Position numbers and translations under genes: made by a program
Assembly: GCA_902623395.1 (NCBI GenBank)
Contig: CACNTN010000002.1
Span: forward strand, 1-64,000
Source: an uncultured Pelagibacteraceae bacterium
GTDB taxonomy: Bacteria > Pseudomonadota > Alphaproteobacteria > Pelagibacterales > Pelagibacteraceae
Direction of reading: 5' to 3'
Length of the DNA: 64,000 nucleotides
In this document: positions 51,371-60,953 of the stretch, piece by piece
How the letters are laid out: every line of letters begins with the position of its first letter
Position numbering within the stretch: position 1 is the stretch's first letter
The notes under the pieces: generated by a model
Told to the model about the DNA's origin: nothing
The model's database searches: none
The model's input: the letters and a program-made list of their open reading frames with translations, nothing else

Positions 51371-52387
51371 TTATGCTGCTGTCTCTTTCTCCAAATCCTC
51401 AGACCATTCTCCCTTTGAGGATAGACCATTCATTTTGGCCCTATGATTAAAAGCTTTTTGAATATCTGATATATTATCTTGATTTTTTCCAAACTCTTTT
51501 AGCGCACTAGCTTGTAACCCTCTTCCATAAGAGAAAGTAATCAAAAAATTGCTATTATTAATTTTGTTAATTTCATTTAGATTTTTGCTTGACTCAATTT
51601 CAGATTGTCCACCGGACAAAAAAGCAATACCAGGAACTTCACTAGGAACATTTTTTTTTAAACAGTCCAAAGTTTTTTTTGCAATTTCTTCAGAACTAGA
51701 TTTTTCTTTACACTCAGAACCAGGTATAACCATATTTGGTTTTAAAACAGTTCCTTTCAAATCAACTTTATGAATTTCGAGTTCGTTATAACATTCATTG
51801 AGAACATCGGTCGTTACTTGATAACACTTATCAATATTATGAGCTCCATCCATAAGCACCTCTGGCTCAACAATTGGAACCATCTTAGCCTCTTGAACTA
51901 AGGCTGCATATCTTGCAAGCGCATGAGCGTTTGATCTAATTGATTGAGAAGAAGGAAATTTGTCTGAAATTTTGTAAACTGCCCTCCACTTAGTAAATCT
52001 TGCACCTAGGTCATAATATTCTTTTAATCTTTCACGCAATCCATCCAAACCCTCTGTAACTGTTTCATCACTGGATCCTGCTAACGGTTTAGCACCTTTA
52101 TCAACTTTTATCCCAGGTATTGCTCCATTTTTAGAAATTAACTCTGGAACAGAAGAGCCGAAAGAAGTTTTTTGTCTTATAGTTTCATCAAAAAGAATTA
52201 CACCTCCAATGTAATCTTTCATTGCGCTCGAGCTAAAAAGAGTTTGCCTGAAATTTAGTCTATTCTTTTCTAAATTTTCTACATTTATACTTTTAAACCT
52301 TTTTGCAATAGTGCCAGTGCTCTCATCTGCGGCTAGAATACCTTTTCCTTTAGCACACATTTTTTTAGCTATATCATTTAATGTCAT
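51371..52387 (-). CDS. fba: Fructose-bisphosphate aldolase, class I
   Basis: A 338-residue class I aldolase: GILAADESTGTIAKRF (about 15-30), TKWRAVYKI (Lys), VEPEVLMDG and the Schiff-base Lys in GTVLKPNMVIPG, then FLSGGQSE. It is complete. It ends a tkt-pgk-fba operon (9-base gap after pgk). There is no gap (GAPDH) gene in this operon. Confidence 0.93.
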   Translation of the reverse strand: MTLNDIAKKMCAKGKGILAADESTGTIAKRFKSINVENLEKNRLNFRQTLFSSSAMKDYIGGVILFDETIRQKTSFGSSVPELISKNGAIPGIKVDKGAKPLAGSSDETVTEGLDGLRERLKEYYDLGARFTKWRAVYKISDKFPSSQSIRSNAHALARYAALVQEAKMVPIVEPEVLMDGAHNIDKCYQVTTDVLNECYNELEIHKVDLKGTVLKPNMVIPGSECKEKSSSEEIAKKTLDCLKKNVPSEVPGIAFLSGGQSEIESSKNLNEINKINNSNFLITFSYGRGLQASALKEFGKNQDNISDIQKAFNHRAKMNGLSSKGEWSEDLEKETAA

Positions 52388-52396
52388 ACCGATTAT

Positions 52397-53587
52397 TTAT
52401 TTTAAAACACTTATACCAGGCAAGTCTTTTCCTTCTAAGTATTCTAAAAATGCTCCCCCTGCTGTTGATAAGTGTGAGAAAAAAAATTTACTCTTACTTT
52501 TCTTAATTGCTGCAATAGTATCACCTCCTCCAATTACAGAAACCATAGATTTCTCGTTAGTATTTTTAGAAATAATTTCCGCAATGGATAAAGTTCCTTT
52601 TGAAAAACTGTCATTTTCAAAATATCCAGCTGGTCCATTCCACAAAATAGTATTAGATAGATCAATTTTTTTTTTTATACTTTTAATTGTATTAGAACCA
52701 ATATCTAAAATGATTTCATCATCTTTTATCTCATTAAGATTTTTATTTTTACCTTCTCCCTTAAGATTAGTTCCAACCACGCAATCTTCAGGTATTAATA
52801 TTTCGCAATCATTTTCTTCAGCTACTCTATAAATATTTTTGATTATCTCTTTTGTATTTTTTTCAATCAAAGATTTCCCGATCTTAACATTCTTATAAAT
52901 CAAAAAATTATTTGCCATTGCTCCCACAATAATAAGATTATTAACTTTCCTTACAAGACTAGTAATAACATTTATTTTTGTTGAAATTTTAGATCCACCT
53001 ATTATGCAAGTAACTGGTTCTTTTTTATTTTTAATTACAGAGTTTATTGCTGTTATTTCTTTCTTTAACAATGGTCCAGCATAACTTTTATTAATGAATT
53101 TTGTTATGCTGTGAACAGAAGCTTGTTTTCTATGCGAGCATGAAAATGCATTATTTATGTAAATATCGCCAAGTGCACCTAATTTTTTTGAAAAATTTTC
53201 ATCATCTTCTGCTTCTTCTTTAAAAAATCTAATATTTTCAATTAGTATTACGTCTCCTCCTTTTAAGTGGGAAAATTTCTCTTTTGTCTCATTGTCGAAC
53301 ACTCCTCTAAAAAAATATACATTAGTTTTAAGTTTATCTTTAAGATATCTATAAATTGGTATTAAAGATAATTCTGGAACATTTACTCCTTTTGGTCGGC
53401 CAAGATGACTTATAATTATAATTTTTGCTTTTTTTTCAATTAATTTATTAATAAAGGGTAAACACAAAGTTATTCTAGTGTCATCTTTAATTATTTTATC
53501 CTGTATGGGAACATTTAAATCTAGTCTTAAAATTATTTTCTGATCTTTTATATTTAAATTTTCTGGAAAAAAATTTATTTCGTCCAT
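52397..53587 (-). CDS. pgk: Phosphoglycerate kinase
   Basis: A 396-residue two-domain kinase. RLDLNVPIQ (about 21-29), SHLGRPKG, ENIRFF, GGSKISTK and the ATP-site GGGDT (VIGGGDTIAA) are all present. The length is normal. It lies 9 bases after tkt. Confidence 0.95.
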   Translation of the reverse strand: MDEINFFPENLNIKDQKIILRLDLNVPIQDKIIKDDTRITLCLPFINKLIEKKAKIIIISHLGRPKGVNVPELSLIPIYRYLKDKLKTNVYFFRGVFDNETKEKFSHLKGGDVILIENIRFFKEEAEDDENFSKKLGALGDIYINNAFSCSHRKQASVHSITKFINKSYAGPLLKKEITAINSVIKNKKEPVTCIIGGSKISTKINVITSLVRKVNNLIIVGAMANNFLIYKNVKIGKSLIEKNTKEIIKNIYRVAEENDCEILIPEDCVVGTNLKGEGKNKNLNEIKDDEIILDIGSNTIKSIKKKIDLSNTILWNGPAGYFENDSFSKGTLSIAEIISKNTNEKSMVSVIGGGDTIAAIKKSKSKFFFSHLSTAGGAFLEYLEGKDLPGISVLK

Positions 53588-53596
53588 TAATTATTT

Positions 53597-55579
53597 TTAC
53601 TCTCTTATCTTCTTTTGGATGAAATTTGTAATATCTTCCTCTGATAATTTGAAATGTTTGTAAACATCTTTGTAAGGAGCGCTTTCACCAAATTTATCTA
53701 TCCCTAAATTAAGTCCTTTATTTTTTATATATTTTTCCCAAGAAATTATACTGCCAGCTTCTATTGTAACAATTAAAGAATTTTCTTCTAAAATATCTTT
53801 GCGATAATCTTCAGGCTGTTTATCAAAAAGCTCCATACAAGGCATTGAGACCACTTTTGAATGTATATTATTTTCCTTTAGTCTTTCTTGAACCTTTAAA
53901 GCAAGCTCAACCTCTGTACCGGAAGCGATTAGTGTAACATTGCTTTCATGAGAGGTTAAATTTACAGTATAAGCTCCTTTTTCACTTTTATTTTCTCTAG
54001 AATTTACTGGATTGATATAAGGAACTTTTTGTCTTGATAGGGCAATTACACTCGGAGTATTTTCACTTTTTAAAGCAATTTCCCAACATTCTAATGTTTC
54101 ATTAATATCTGCTGGTCTAAAAACATTTAAATTTGGAATAGCTCTTAATCCTGCCAGCTGCTCAACAGGTTGGTGGGTAGGACCATCTTCACCAAGACCA
54201 ATTGAGTCATGTGAAAAAATGTAAATTACTTTAAGCCCCATTAAAGCAGAAAGTCTTATGGAAGGTTTACAATAATCTGAAAATATTAAAAATGTTCCTC
54301 CATAAGGTATAATATTATCATAAAGCGCAAGACCATTCATTACTGCAGCCATGCCATGTTCTCTGACACCATAATGAATATAATTCCCGTCAAAATTTTT
54401 AGAATTAATGATTTTAGAATTGTTTGTTTTTGTATTATTAGAACCACTTAAATCTGCGGATCCACCTACTAATTGAGGAAGAAAAGCAGAAATTTTTTCT
54501 ATTGTCGCCATAGAGCATTGTCGTGTTGCTAAACTTGGTTTTGATTCAAAATATCTCTCCTTTTCTTCGCAGATTAAATTTTCTAAACCCTTAATGTCTA
54601 TTTTTACATTTTTTTTAAAAAGCTCACTTTTAATTTTTGAATTTTTTTTATTAATTGTTTCAAGCCATTTATTTTCTAATTGTTCACCTTTTTCTCCTAT
54701 TTTTCTCCATTCTTGTAAGACTTCCTGGGGAACATCAAATGGTTGATTGCTCCATTTTAATTTTTTTCTAACTAAAGATATTTCATCATCTCCTAATGGA
54801 GACCCATGAGAAGAAGCTTTACCAGATTTGTTAGGTGAACCAAATCCTATTATAGTTTTACATGATATGAGTGTAGGTTTTTTTGATTTCGATGCCTTTG
54901 TGATTGCTCTCGAAATTTGTTTTTCGTTATGACCATTAACTTCAAAAAAGTTCCAACCGTAGGATTCAAATCTTTTTTTATAATTATCGGAAACACTTAA
55001 TGAAGTAGAACCATCTATTGAAATTTTATTATTATCGAAAAATACTATTAAATTTTTTAATTTAAGATGACCAGCTAAACTCATTGCTTCATGACTAATT
55101 CCCTCCATTAAATCTCCGTCACTAGCAAATATGAATGTTCTGTTGTTTATTACTGCTGAGCCAAATTTTTTTCTATAGATTTCTTCAGCTATAGCCATTC
55201 CAACTCCGTTGGCTAATCCTTGACCCAAAGGTCCTGTGGTTGTCTCAATTCCACTACCTTTTTTATATTCGGGATGTCCAGCGCAAATAGAATTTAATTG
55301 TCTAAAATTTTTAATATTTTCTAAGGAAATACTTTTATAACCGCAAAGATAAAGTAAGGAGTAAAGTAACATCGAACCATGACCTGCGGATAAAATAAAT
55401 CTATCTCTATTAATCCACTCAGGATTTTTTGGATTAAACCTCAGGTGGTATTTGAATAGCACGGTTGCTACATCGGACATACCCATTGGCATTCCTGGGT
55501 GACCCGAGTTAGCTTTTTGCACAGCGTCAATTGATAAAAATCTAATTGCGTTGGATAATTGATTAAAATTTACAGTCAC
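53597..55579 (-). CDS. tkt: Transketolase
   Basis: A 660-residue ThDP enzyme with all three domains. His and Gly motifs are NSGHPGMPMG and AGHGSML, the ThDP/Mg motif is SDGDLMEGISHEA, and the second-domain motif is DSIGLGEDGPTHQP. It links pentose and triose phosphates. Its promoter region (55580-55642) is shared with the divergent coiled-coil gene. Confidence 0.95.
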   Translation of the reverse strand: MTVNFNQLSNAIRFLSIDAVQKANSGHPGMPMGMSDVATVLFKYHLRFNPKNPEWINRDRFILSAGHGSMLLYSLLYLCGYKSISLENIKNFRQLNSICAGHPEYKKGSGIETTTGPLGQGLANGVGMAIAEEIYRKKFGSAVINNRTFIFASDGDLMEGISHEAMSLAGHLKLKNLIVFFDNNKISIDGSTSLSVSDNYKKRFESYGWNFFEVNGHNEKQISRAITKASKSKKPTLISCKTIIGFGSPNKSGKASSHGSPLGDDEISLVRKKLKWSNQPFDVPQEVLQEWRKIGEKGEQLENKWLETINKKNSKIKSELFKKNVKIDIKGLENLICEEKERYFESKPSLATRQCSMATIEKISAFLPQLVGGSADLSGSNNTKTNNSKIINSKNFDGNYIHYGVREHGMAAVMNGLALYDNIIPYGGTFLIFSDYCKPSIRLSALMGLKVIYIFSHDSIGLGEDGPTHQPVEQLAGLRAIPNLNVFRPADINETLECWEIALKSENTPSVIALSRQKVPYINPVNSRENKSEKGAYTVNLTSHESNVTLIASGTEVELALKVQERLKENNIHSKVVSMPCMELFDKQPEDYRKDILEENSLIVTIEAGSIISWEKYIKNKGLNLGIDKFGESAPYKDVYKHFKLSEEDITNFIQKKIRE

Positions 55580-55642
55580 TTTTAATTACCTATATAGACT
55601 TAAACTAACTATATCAATATTATGATTATGGTATAAATCTTT

Positions 55643-55966
55643 ATGAGCAGTTTTGAAAAGAAAGAACAAAATTTAAACCAACTTATTGATAAATTAAATT
55701 CACTATCTTTAAGTTATACACAGCCAAATTACGAGTTAGAAAAAATTAAAACCGAAAAAAAAGAACTATTCAATCAAAAAAAAGAAATTGAAAAAAAAAA
55801 TGAAGAACTAATGAGAGAGCATAAATATTTGAAAGAAAAAATAAAAAAACTCCAATTAGAGGCAAACAAAAGATCTGAGCTGGAAGATAAATTTAATCAA
55901 GATATTGAAGAATTAAGTCAAGAGACAGAAAATTTAGTTAACGAGATAGACAAATGGCAAATGTAA
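55643..55966 (+). CDS. Small coiled-coil protein upstream of zapA
   Basis: A 107-residue protein, almost wholly predicted coiled coil (about 35-105, rich in Glu and Lys). It resembles the DUF4164-like proteins found before zapA in alphaproteobacteria, but low complexity weakens the match. TATAAA at 55632-55637 could be its -10 box. It overlaps zapA by 13 bases, suggesting a shared role in the division ring. Confidence 0.65.
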   Translation: MSSFEKKEQNLNQLIDKLNSLSLSYTQPNYELEKIKTEKKELFNQKKEIEKKNEELMREHKYLKEKIKKLQLEANKRSELEDKFNQDIEELSQETENLVNEIDKWQM

Positions 55967-56400
55967 ACATAAAATTTAATAACAAAGATTATTTACTTTC
56001 ATGCGATGATGGACAAGAAGAGTCGCTGAAAAAATTAACAAAGTTTTTAGATAAAAAGTATTCAGAATTAAAAAATAAATTAGGTAATATTGGAGAAAAT
56101 AAGCTTTTACTAATTACCACGATTAAATTAATCGATGAATATTTTAATTTAAAACAAAAAGTAGCTGATCAAAAAAAAAAATTAGATGAGATTTCTAATA
56201 AATTTAAAGAAATTAGGTCTTTAGCAATTAAGTATAAAGATGGAAAAGATATTGAAATTAGTAATCTAAATAAAGAACTGGATAATTTCAAAAAAACAAT
56301 TGAAAAAAATAACTCTTTATATGAGTCAATGCTTGATAAAACTACTCAATCACTGGAAAAAATAATCTCAAATACAGAGTCGCTGTCTAAAATACAGTAG
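55954..56400 (+). CDS. zapA: Cell division protein ZapA
   Basis: A 148-residue ZapA: N-terminal FtsZ-binding domain (NVNIKFNNKDYLLSCDDGQE, about 3-22, and ENKLLLITTIKLIDEY) and a long C-terminal coiled coil. It is longer than the about 110-residue E. coli protein. Its stop directly precedes the next start, so no 6S RNA lies between as in some relatives. Confidence 0.85.
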   Translation: MANVNIKFNNKDYLLSCDDGQEESLKKLTKFLDKKYSELKNKLGNIGENKLLLITTIKLIDEYFNLKQKVADQKKKLDEISNKFKEIRSLAIKYKDGKDIEISNLNKELDNFKKTIEKNNSLYESMLDKTTQSLEKIISNTESLSKIQ

Positions 56401-56952
56401 ATGCAGCAAAAAATATTATTAAGAAAAAAGTATTTAAACTTAAGAAAAAAAAAATACTATGATGTAAGTAAGAGTTTTTTCTTACCTTTCTTGAAATTAA
56501 TTCAATCGAATTTTAAAAAACAATTATTTAAGATAGCCTTGTATTACCCTTCTAATTATGAGCTAAATGTTTTAAAACTTTTTGAATTTAATAAAATTTT
56601 AATACAGGATACTTTACTTCCTGTTATTGATAAAAATAATATTATGACTTTCTTCCCGTGGAAAAAGAACGATATATTATTTGTTAATAAATTTGGAATA
56701 TTGGAGCCAGCAAAAACTCAAGCCAAAGTGCCTGATGTCATTTTAGTGCCTATATTAGCTTTTGACGAAAATAAATATAGGTTGGGGTACGGTAAAGGGT
56801 TTTATGATCGTTATCTTAATAAATATTTAAAACAATTTAATAATATTTTAACGGTTGGTGTTGCTTTTTCATTTCAAAAATATAATAAACTTCCGATAAA
56901 TCAAAATGATGTGAAACTAGATTTTATAATCACAGAAAAAGGAATTTATTAA
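56401..56952 (+). CDS. 5-formyltetrahydrofolate cyclo-ligase
   Basis: A 183-residue protein of the YgfA/MTHFS family. Motifs are LRKKYLNLRKK near the start, LVPILAFDENKYRLGYGKGF and YDRYL. It recycles 5-formyl-THF. It shares one base with the downstream phosphoesterase gene. Confidence 0.9.
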   Translation: MQQKILLRKKYLNLRKKKYYDVSKSFFLPFLKLIQSNFKKQLFKIALYYPSNYELNVLKLFEFNKILIQDTLLPVIDKNNIMTFFPWKKNDILFVNKFGILEPAKTQAKVPDVILVPILAFDENKYRLGYGKGFYDRYLNKYLKQFNNILTVGVAFSFQKYNKLPINQNDVKLDFIITEKGIY

Positions 56953-57758
56953 TGAATTTTTTAATCTTGGGAGATATCATGGGGGCCTCAGGTAGAAAAG
57001 TTTTAACTCATAAGCTACCAAATTTAATTAGAACCAATAAAATTGACTTTGTAATTGTTAATGGTGAAAATGCTTCAGATGATGGTCGAGGAATTACTAA
57101 AGAAATAACAGAAGAGTTTTTTAAAATTGGTGTTGATGTAATCACGTCTGGAAATCATATTTGGGATAAAAAAGAAACAATCGATTTTATTGAAAAAGAA
57201 AATAGACTTTTGAGACCAGCAAATCTTGCAAATGGTTCCCCGGGTAGAGGATATAAAATATACTTTTCAAAAGATAAAAAATTCAAAATTGGTGTCGTAA
57301 ATCTTATGGGAAATATTTTCATGCGAAAAACAGAAGATGTTTTTAAAACGGCTAATGAAATTTGCAAAAAAATGAAATTGAAAAGAGATGTAGATTTTTT
57401 ATTTGTAGATTTTCATGGTGAAATCACAAGTGAAAAAATGGCAGCGGGTCATTTTTTTGACGGCCAAGCAACTTGTGTTGTTGGTACACATACACATGTC
57501 CCTACTGCTGATACTCGTATTTTAGAGGGCGGAACAGCTTATCAAACAGATATAGGCATGTGTGGAGATTATAATTCTGTTATTGGAATGAACAAAGAAA
57601 ATTCAATTAAAAGATTCTTAAAAGAAAAAGATGCAATAGTTCATTTTCCAGCTGAAGGGGAAGGAACTTTATCTGGAGTTATCGTTGAAACAAATAATGA
57701 AACCGGCTTAGCAATTAAAATTACCAGATTAATAGACGGTGGAAGTTTAGTTAATTAG
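56952..57758 (+). CDS. YmdB-type metallophosphoesterase
   Basis: A 268-residue protein of the TIGR00282/YmdB group. Metal residues lie in LGDIMGASGR (about 6-15), NGENASDDGRG, SGNHIWDKKE, FHGE and GTHTHVPTADTRIL. The YmdB relative hydrolyses 2',3'-cyclic nucleotides; here this is inferred. Two bases separate it from yebC. Confidence 0.87.
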   Translation: MNFLILGDIMGASGRKVLTHKLPNLIRTNKIDFVIVNGENASDDGRGITKEITEEFFKIGVDVITSGNHIWDKKETIDFIEKENRLLRPANLANGSPGRGYKIYFSKDKKFKIGVVNLMGNIFMRKTEDVFKTANEICKKMKLKRDVDFLFVDFHGEITSEKMAAGHFFDGQATCVVGTHTHVPTADTRILEGGTAYQTDIGMCGDYNSVIGMNKENSIKRFLKEKDAIVHFPAEGEGTLSGVIVETNNETGLAIKITRLIDGGSLVN

Positions 57759-57760
57759 TT

Positions 57761-58489
57761 ATGGCAGGGCACTCACATTGGGCAGGTATCAAACATAAAA
57801 AAGGCAGAGCCGATAAAGAGAGATCTAAAATCTTTTCTAAATTATCAAGAGAGATAACTGTTGCAGCAAAGTTAGGAGATAAAGATCCTGACATGAATCC
57901 GAGATTGAGAACAGCAATACAGGCAGCAAAACAAGCCAACATGCCTAAAGATAATATCTCAAGAGCTATCAGCAAATCACAAATCAGTGGAGACAAAAAT
58001 TATGAGAGTTTAAGATATGAGGGATTTGGACCATCTAATATTGCTTTAATAATTGAGACACTCACCGACAATAAAAATAGATCCGCCTCAAGCATAAGAA
58101 GTGTGTTGCAAAAAAATGGGGGGAGATTAGGAGAAACAGGGTCAACTACTCATATGTTTACTAATTGTGGAATCATTCACGTTGAAAAAAATAAAATTAA
58201 AGAAGATGAAATATTTGAAATTGCAATAAATTCTGGAGCAAAAGATTGCTTAAATTTAGATAAAATTTTTGAAGTAATAACTAATAAAGAAGATTTCTAT
58301 AAAATTAAAACTGAGCTTGAAAAAAAGATTAAATCATTCAATTATTCCTCAATTGAATGGAGACCTCTTAATTATATAGACTTGTCAAAAGATAAGTGTG
58401 AAGAATTATTAGAAGTTCTATCTGCTTTAGAGGAACTAGATGATGTTCAGAACATTTTTACTAACGCTAACCTCAAAAATTTACAATAA
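57761..58489 (+). CDS. yebC: YebC/PmpR-family regulator or TACO1-like factor
   Basis: A 242-residue three-domain protein. Start MAGHSHWAGIKHKKGRADKE is diagnostic, followed by NMPKDNISRAI and EGFGPSNIALIIETLTDN. Members regulate transcription or aid translation of proline-rich stretches. It overlaps the RuvC-like gene by one base. Confidence 0.93.
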   Translation: MAGHSHWAGIKHKKGRADKERSKIFSKLSREITVAAKLGDKDPDMNPRLRTAIQAAKQANMPKDNISRAISKSQISGDKNYESLRYEGFGPSNIALIIETLTDNKNRSASSIRSVLQKNGGRLGETGSTTHMFTNCGIIHVEKNKIKEDEIFEIAINSGAKDCLNLDKIFEVITNKEDFYKIKTELEKKIKSFNYSSIEWRPLNYIDLSKDKCEELLEVLSALEELDDVQNIFTNANLKNLQ

Positions 58490-58986
58490 TGAAGATAATT
58501 GGAATAGACCCTGGTTTGAGTGGAGCAATAGCTATTCTAGAAAACAATAAAGTATTAAATCTGTTTGATATACCTGTGATGTCGGAGGGAAAAAAAAACA
58601 AGAGGCAATTAAACAGCGCATTGCTTGTTAGTCTATTAAAAGAAAATATTAAAAATGATGAAGAGGTGGCAGTTGTCGTCGAACAAGTAAATGCTATGCC
58701 AGGTCAAGGAGTCACAAGTATGTTTAATTTTGGCCAAACTTTCGGTGCGATTAAAGGTATATGTGCTGCTCTTGATTTACCAATTTTTTTTGTGCGACCC
58801 TCTAAATGGAAAAAACATTTTGAATTAATTAATTCCTCTAAAGACTCAAGCCGAACGAAAGCTATTGAAATGTATCCAAAATTGTCAAACCAATTATCAA
58901 AAAAAAAAGATGTTAATAAATCTGACGCTATATTGATTGCAAGATTTTTCAGTGAAACAAGATTATCTGAAGAAAATTTAACATAA
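58489..58986 (+). CDS. RuvC-like Holliday junction resolvase, divergent
   Basis: A 165-residue RNase H-fold nuclease. Acidic residues are at Asp7 (GIDPGLSG), Glu in VVEQVNAMPGQG and late Asp in NKSDAILIA. The GQGVTSMFNFGQTFGAIKG segment resembles phage and plastid-like resolvases more than E. coli RuvC. It sits where ruvC is expected (after yebC), but ruvA and ruvB are missing before tolQ. Confidence 0.78.
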   Translation: MKIIGIDPGLSGAIAILENNKVLNLFDIPVMSEGKKNKRQLNSALLVSLLKENIKNDEEVAVVVEQVNAMPGQGVTSMFNFGQTFGAIKGICAALDLPIFFVRPSKWKKHFELINSSKDSSRTKAIEMYPKLSNQLSKKKDVNKSDAILIARFFSETRLSEENLT

Positions 58987-59037
58987 ATTAACTAATGGCG
59001 CCAAATTCATGACACAATCTAAAAGTAATCAACCAAT

Positions 59038-59718
59038 ATGGAACAAGATATAGCAGCTCAAGTTGTAGGATTAGGTGGAGCTACAGACTTCACCTTGTGG
59101 AAGCTATTTTTACGAGCTGATTTTGTTGTGAAATTCGTAATCATATTATTAATTGCTTGCTCAATTTTTTCATGGGCATTAATTTTTGATAAATTTAAAT
59201 TATTTAAAAAAATAAATGTATCTATTATAGATTTTGAAAAGAAATTTTGGAAAGCGAAATCTGCAGAAAGTTTTAATAATAGCTTACCATCAAATTCTAA
59301 CGACCCCGCAATACTGATTTTTAAGACAGCAATGGCTGAACTAATAAAAACAAAGAGACAATCTTCTGCAGTTCAAGCTGCTAGAGTTGGTAGAGTTTTA
59401 GAAATTGCTACAGATAACGAAATGAAAAAGGTAGAAAAAAATTTTACATTTCTTGCAACTGTTGGTTCTACAGCACCTTTCATTGGTTTATTCGGCACAG
59501 TTTGGGGAATAATGAATTCTTTCCAATCTATAGCAATATCTCGAAATACAAGCTTAGCCATCGTAGCACCAGGAATAGCCGAAGCTTTATTTGCAACAGC
59601 ATTAGGCTTACTCGCCGCTATACCTGCAGTTGTAGCTTATAACAAATTTAATAGTGACACCCAAAAATATTTCTCAAAAATTGAAAATTTTTCTAAGAGA
59701 TTCTTATCAATAATTTAG
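59038..59718 (+). CDS. tolQ: Tol-Pal system motor protein TolQ
   Basis: A 226-residue inner-membrane protein with three helices (about 30-52, 133-155 and 168-190). FLATVGSTAPFIGLFGTVWGIMNSF includes the conserved proton-channel region, and IAEALFATALGLLAAIPAVV forms the third helix. It works with TolR to energise TolA. The 51 bases before it hold no clear promoter. Confidence 0.94.
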   Translation: MEQDIAAQVVGLGGATDFTLWKLFLRADFVVKFVIILLIACSIFSWALIFDKFKLFKKINVSIIDFEKKFWKAKSAESFNNSLPSNSNDPAILIFKTAMAELIKTKRQSSAVQAARVGRVLEIATDNEMKKVEKNFTFLATVGSTAPFIGLFGTVWGIMNSFQSIAISRNTSLAIVAPGIAEALFATALGLLAAIPAVVAYNKFNSDTQKYFSKIENFSKRFLSII

Positions 59719-59720
59719 TA

Positions 59721-60134
59721 ATGGCATTTAAATTTAACCGCTCAAAAAAAGAACCAATGAGTGAGATAAATGTTACACCATTTGTTGATGTAATGTTGGT
59801 TCTTTTAATAATTTTTATGGTTACTGCTCCTTTGTTAACTGTTGGTGTACAAGTTGATTTACCAGAGTCAGCGGCAGACTCTTTACCAGATGATCAAGAA
59901 CCCTTAACATTAAGTATTAATTCAAAAGGAGAAATTTATATTCAAGAGCATCAAGTTACTTATCAAAAAATGATACCAAAGCTGTTAGCAATTGCAAAAA
60001 ATAGAACCGATACAAGAATTTATGTAAGGGGAGATAAAAATATAAATTATGGACGAGTCTTAGAAGTTATGGGAACTTTGTCTGGAGCTGGTTTTTCTAA
60101 GGTAGCATTAATTTCTGAACCTTATAAGAATTGA
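59721..60134 (+). CDS. tolR: Tol-Pal system protein TolR
   Basis: A 137-residue ExbD-type protein: one N-terminal helix (about 22-42) preceded by INVTPFVDVMLVLLIIFMVT, whose Asp carries protons, then a periplasmic domain. It starts 2 bases after tolQ. Confidence 0.94.
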   Translation: MAFKFNRSKKEPMSEINVTPFVDVMLVLLIIFMVTAPLLTVGVQVDLPESAADSLPDDQEPLTLSINSKGEIYIQEHQVTYQKMIPKLLAIAKNRTDTRIYVRGDKNINYGRVLEVMGTLSGAGFSKVALISEPYKN

Positions 60135-60142
60135 GATGATTT

Positions 60143-60952
60143 ATGCTAAGAAGTTTAATTTACTCAATAACTTTTCATTCTTTATTAGTTTTTTTAACTA
60201 TTTTAAGCTTACCTTTTATGCTTAGAGAGCCAATTGATTTACCTCCAATAGTTTCAGTGGAGCTTATTCAGATTTCAGATAAAACAAGTATCCCATATGC
60301 CCCAAAAGCTAGAAAAATTATCGAAGAAACTAAGAAAAAAGAGGAGAAGAGGTTAGTGTCAGAACAAGCACCACCTGCTGCAAAAGCAAAAGAAAAACCA
60401 GACAGAATTCCACTCCCAAATGAAAACAAGGAAGAAAAAGAATTGATTAAAAAAAAGCAAAATCCAGAGGAAATAAAGCCACAAATTAGACAAGCATCGG
60501 AATTTGAGAAAAAAGAGTTAATAGATACTAATCAAATAGCTGCATTGATCGATAAAGCAAAAGAAGAAGAGGCAATAAAACAAAAAAAAGCTGATAAAGT
60601 AACACAAAGTAGTAAAAAAAATTCTTTTGCTACTGGTCTTACTCTTTCCCAAGAGGACGCTTTAAGAGCGCAAATTTTTGGTTGTTGGAGTGTACCTCTT
60701 GGATTACCATACGACGAAGATTTACTTGTTAGAATTAAACTACAATTAAAAAAAGACGGCACTATAATGAAATCAGAAATTTTAGATCATCAAAGAATGA
60801 ATAAACCTGGACAAAAATTTTACAAAGTTTTAGCTGAAAGTGCCTTAAGGGCAGTTAGATTGTGCCAACCACTAAAAGTTCCACCAACTGGGTATGATAA
60901 ATGGAAAAATTTACAATTAAACTTCAATCCAACAGAAATGTTAAAAGGCTAA
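60143..60952 (+). CDS. tolA: Tol-Pal system protein TolA
   Basis: A 269-residue protein: an N-terminal membrane helix (about 5-25), a long Lys/Glu/Ala-rich periplasmic segment (about 45-165) and a C-terminal TonB-like domain (about 180-265, [17 protein letters not shown]). It links the inner membrane to Pal. The poor conservation of the middle is normal for TolA. Confidence 0.88.
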   Translation: MLRSLIYSITFHSLLVFLTILSLPFMLREPIDLPPIVSVELIQISDKTSIPYAPKARKIIEETKKKEEKRLVSEQAPPAAKAKEKPDRIPLPNENKEEKELIKKKQNPEEIKPQIRQASEFEKKELIDTNQIAALIDKAKEEEAIKQKKADKVTQSSKKNSFATGLTLSQEDALRAQIFGCWSVPLGLPYDEDLLVRIKLQLKKDGTIMKSEILDHQRMNKPGQKFYKVLAESALRAVRLCQPLKVPPTGYDKWKNLQLNFNPTEMLKG

Positions 60953-60953
60953 A

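Noticed and set aside
51364-51429. ATG at 51429 as thiE start
   Set aside because: The added 21 residues do not resemble ThiE and would overlap fba by 59 bases; TTG at 51366 follows the fba stop.
56395-56405. 6S RNA between zapA and the cyclo-ligase gene
   Set aside because: The two genes abut with no space, so it must be elsewhere if present.
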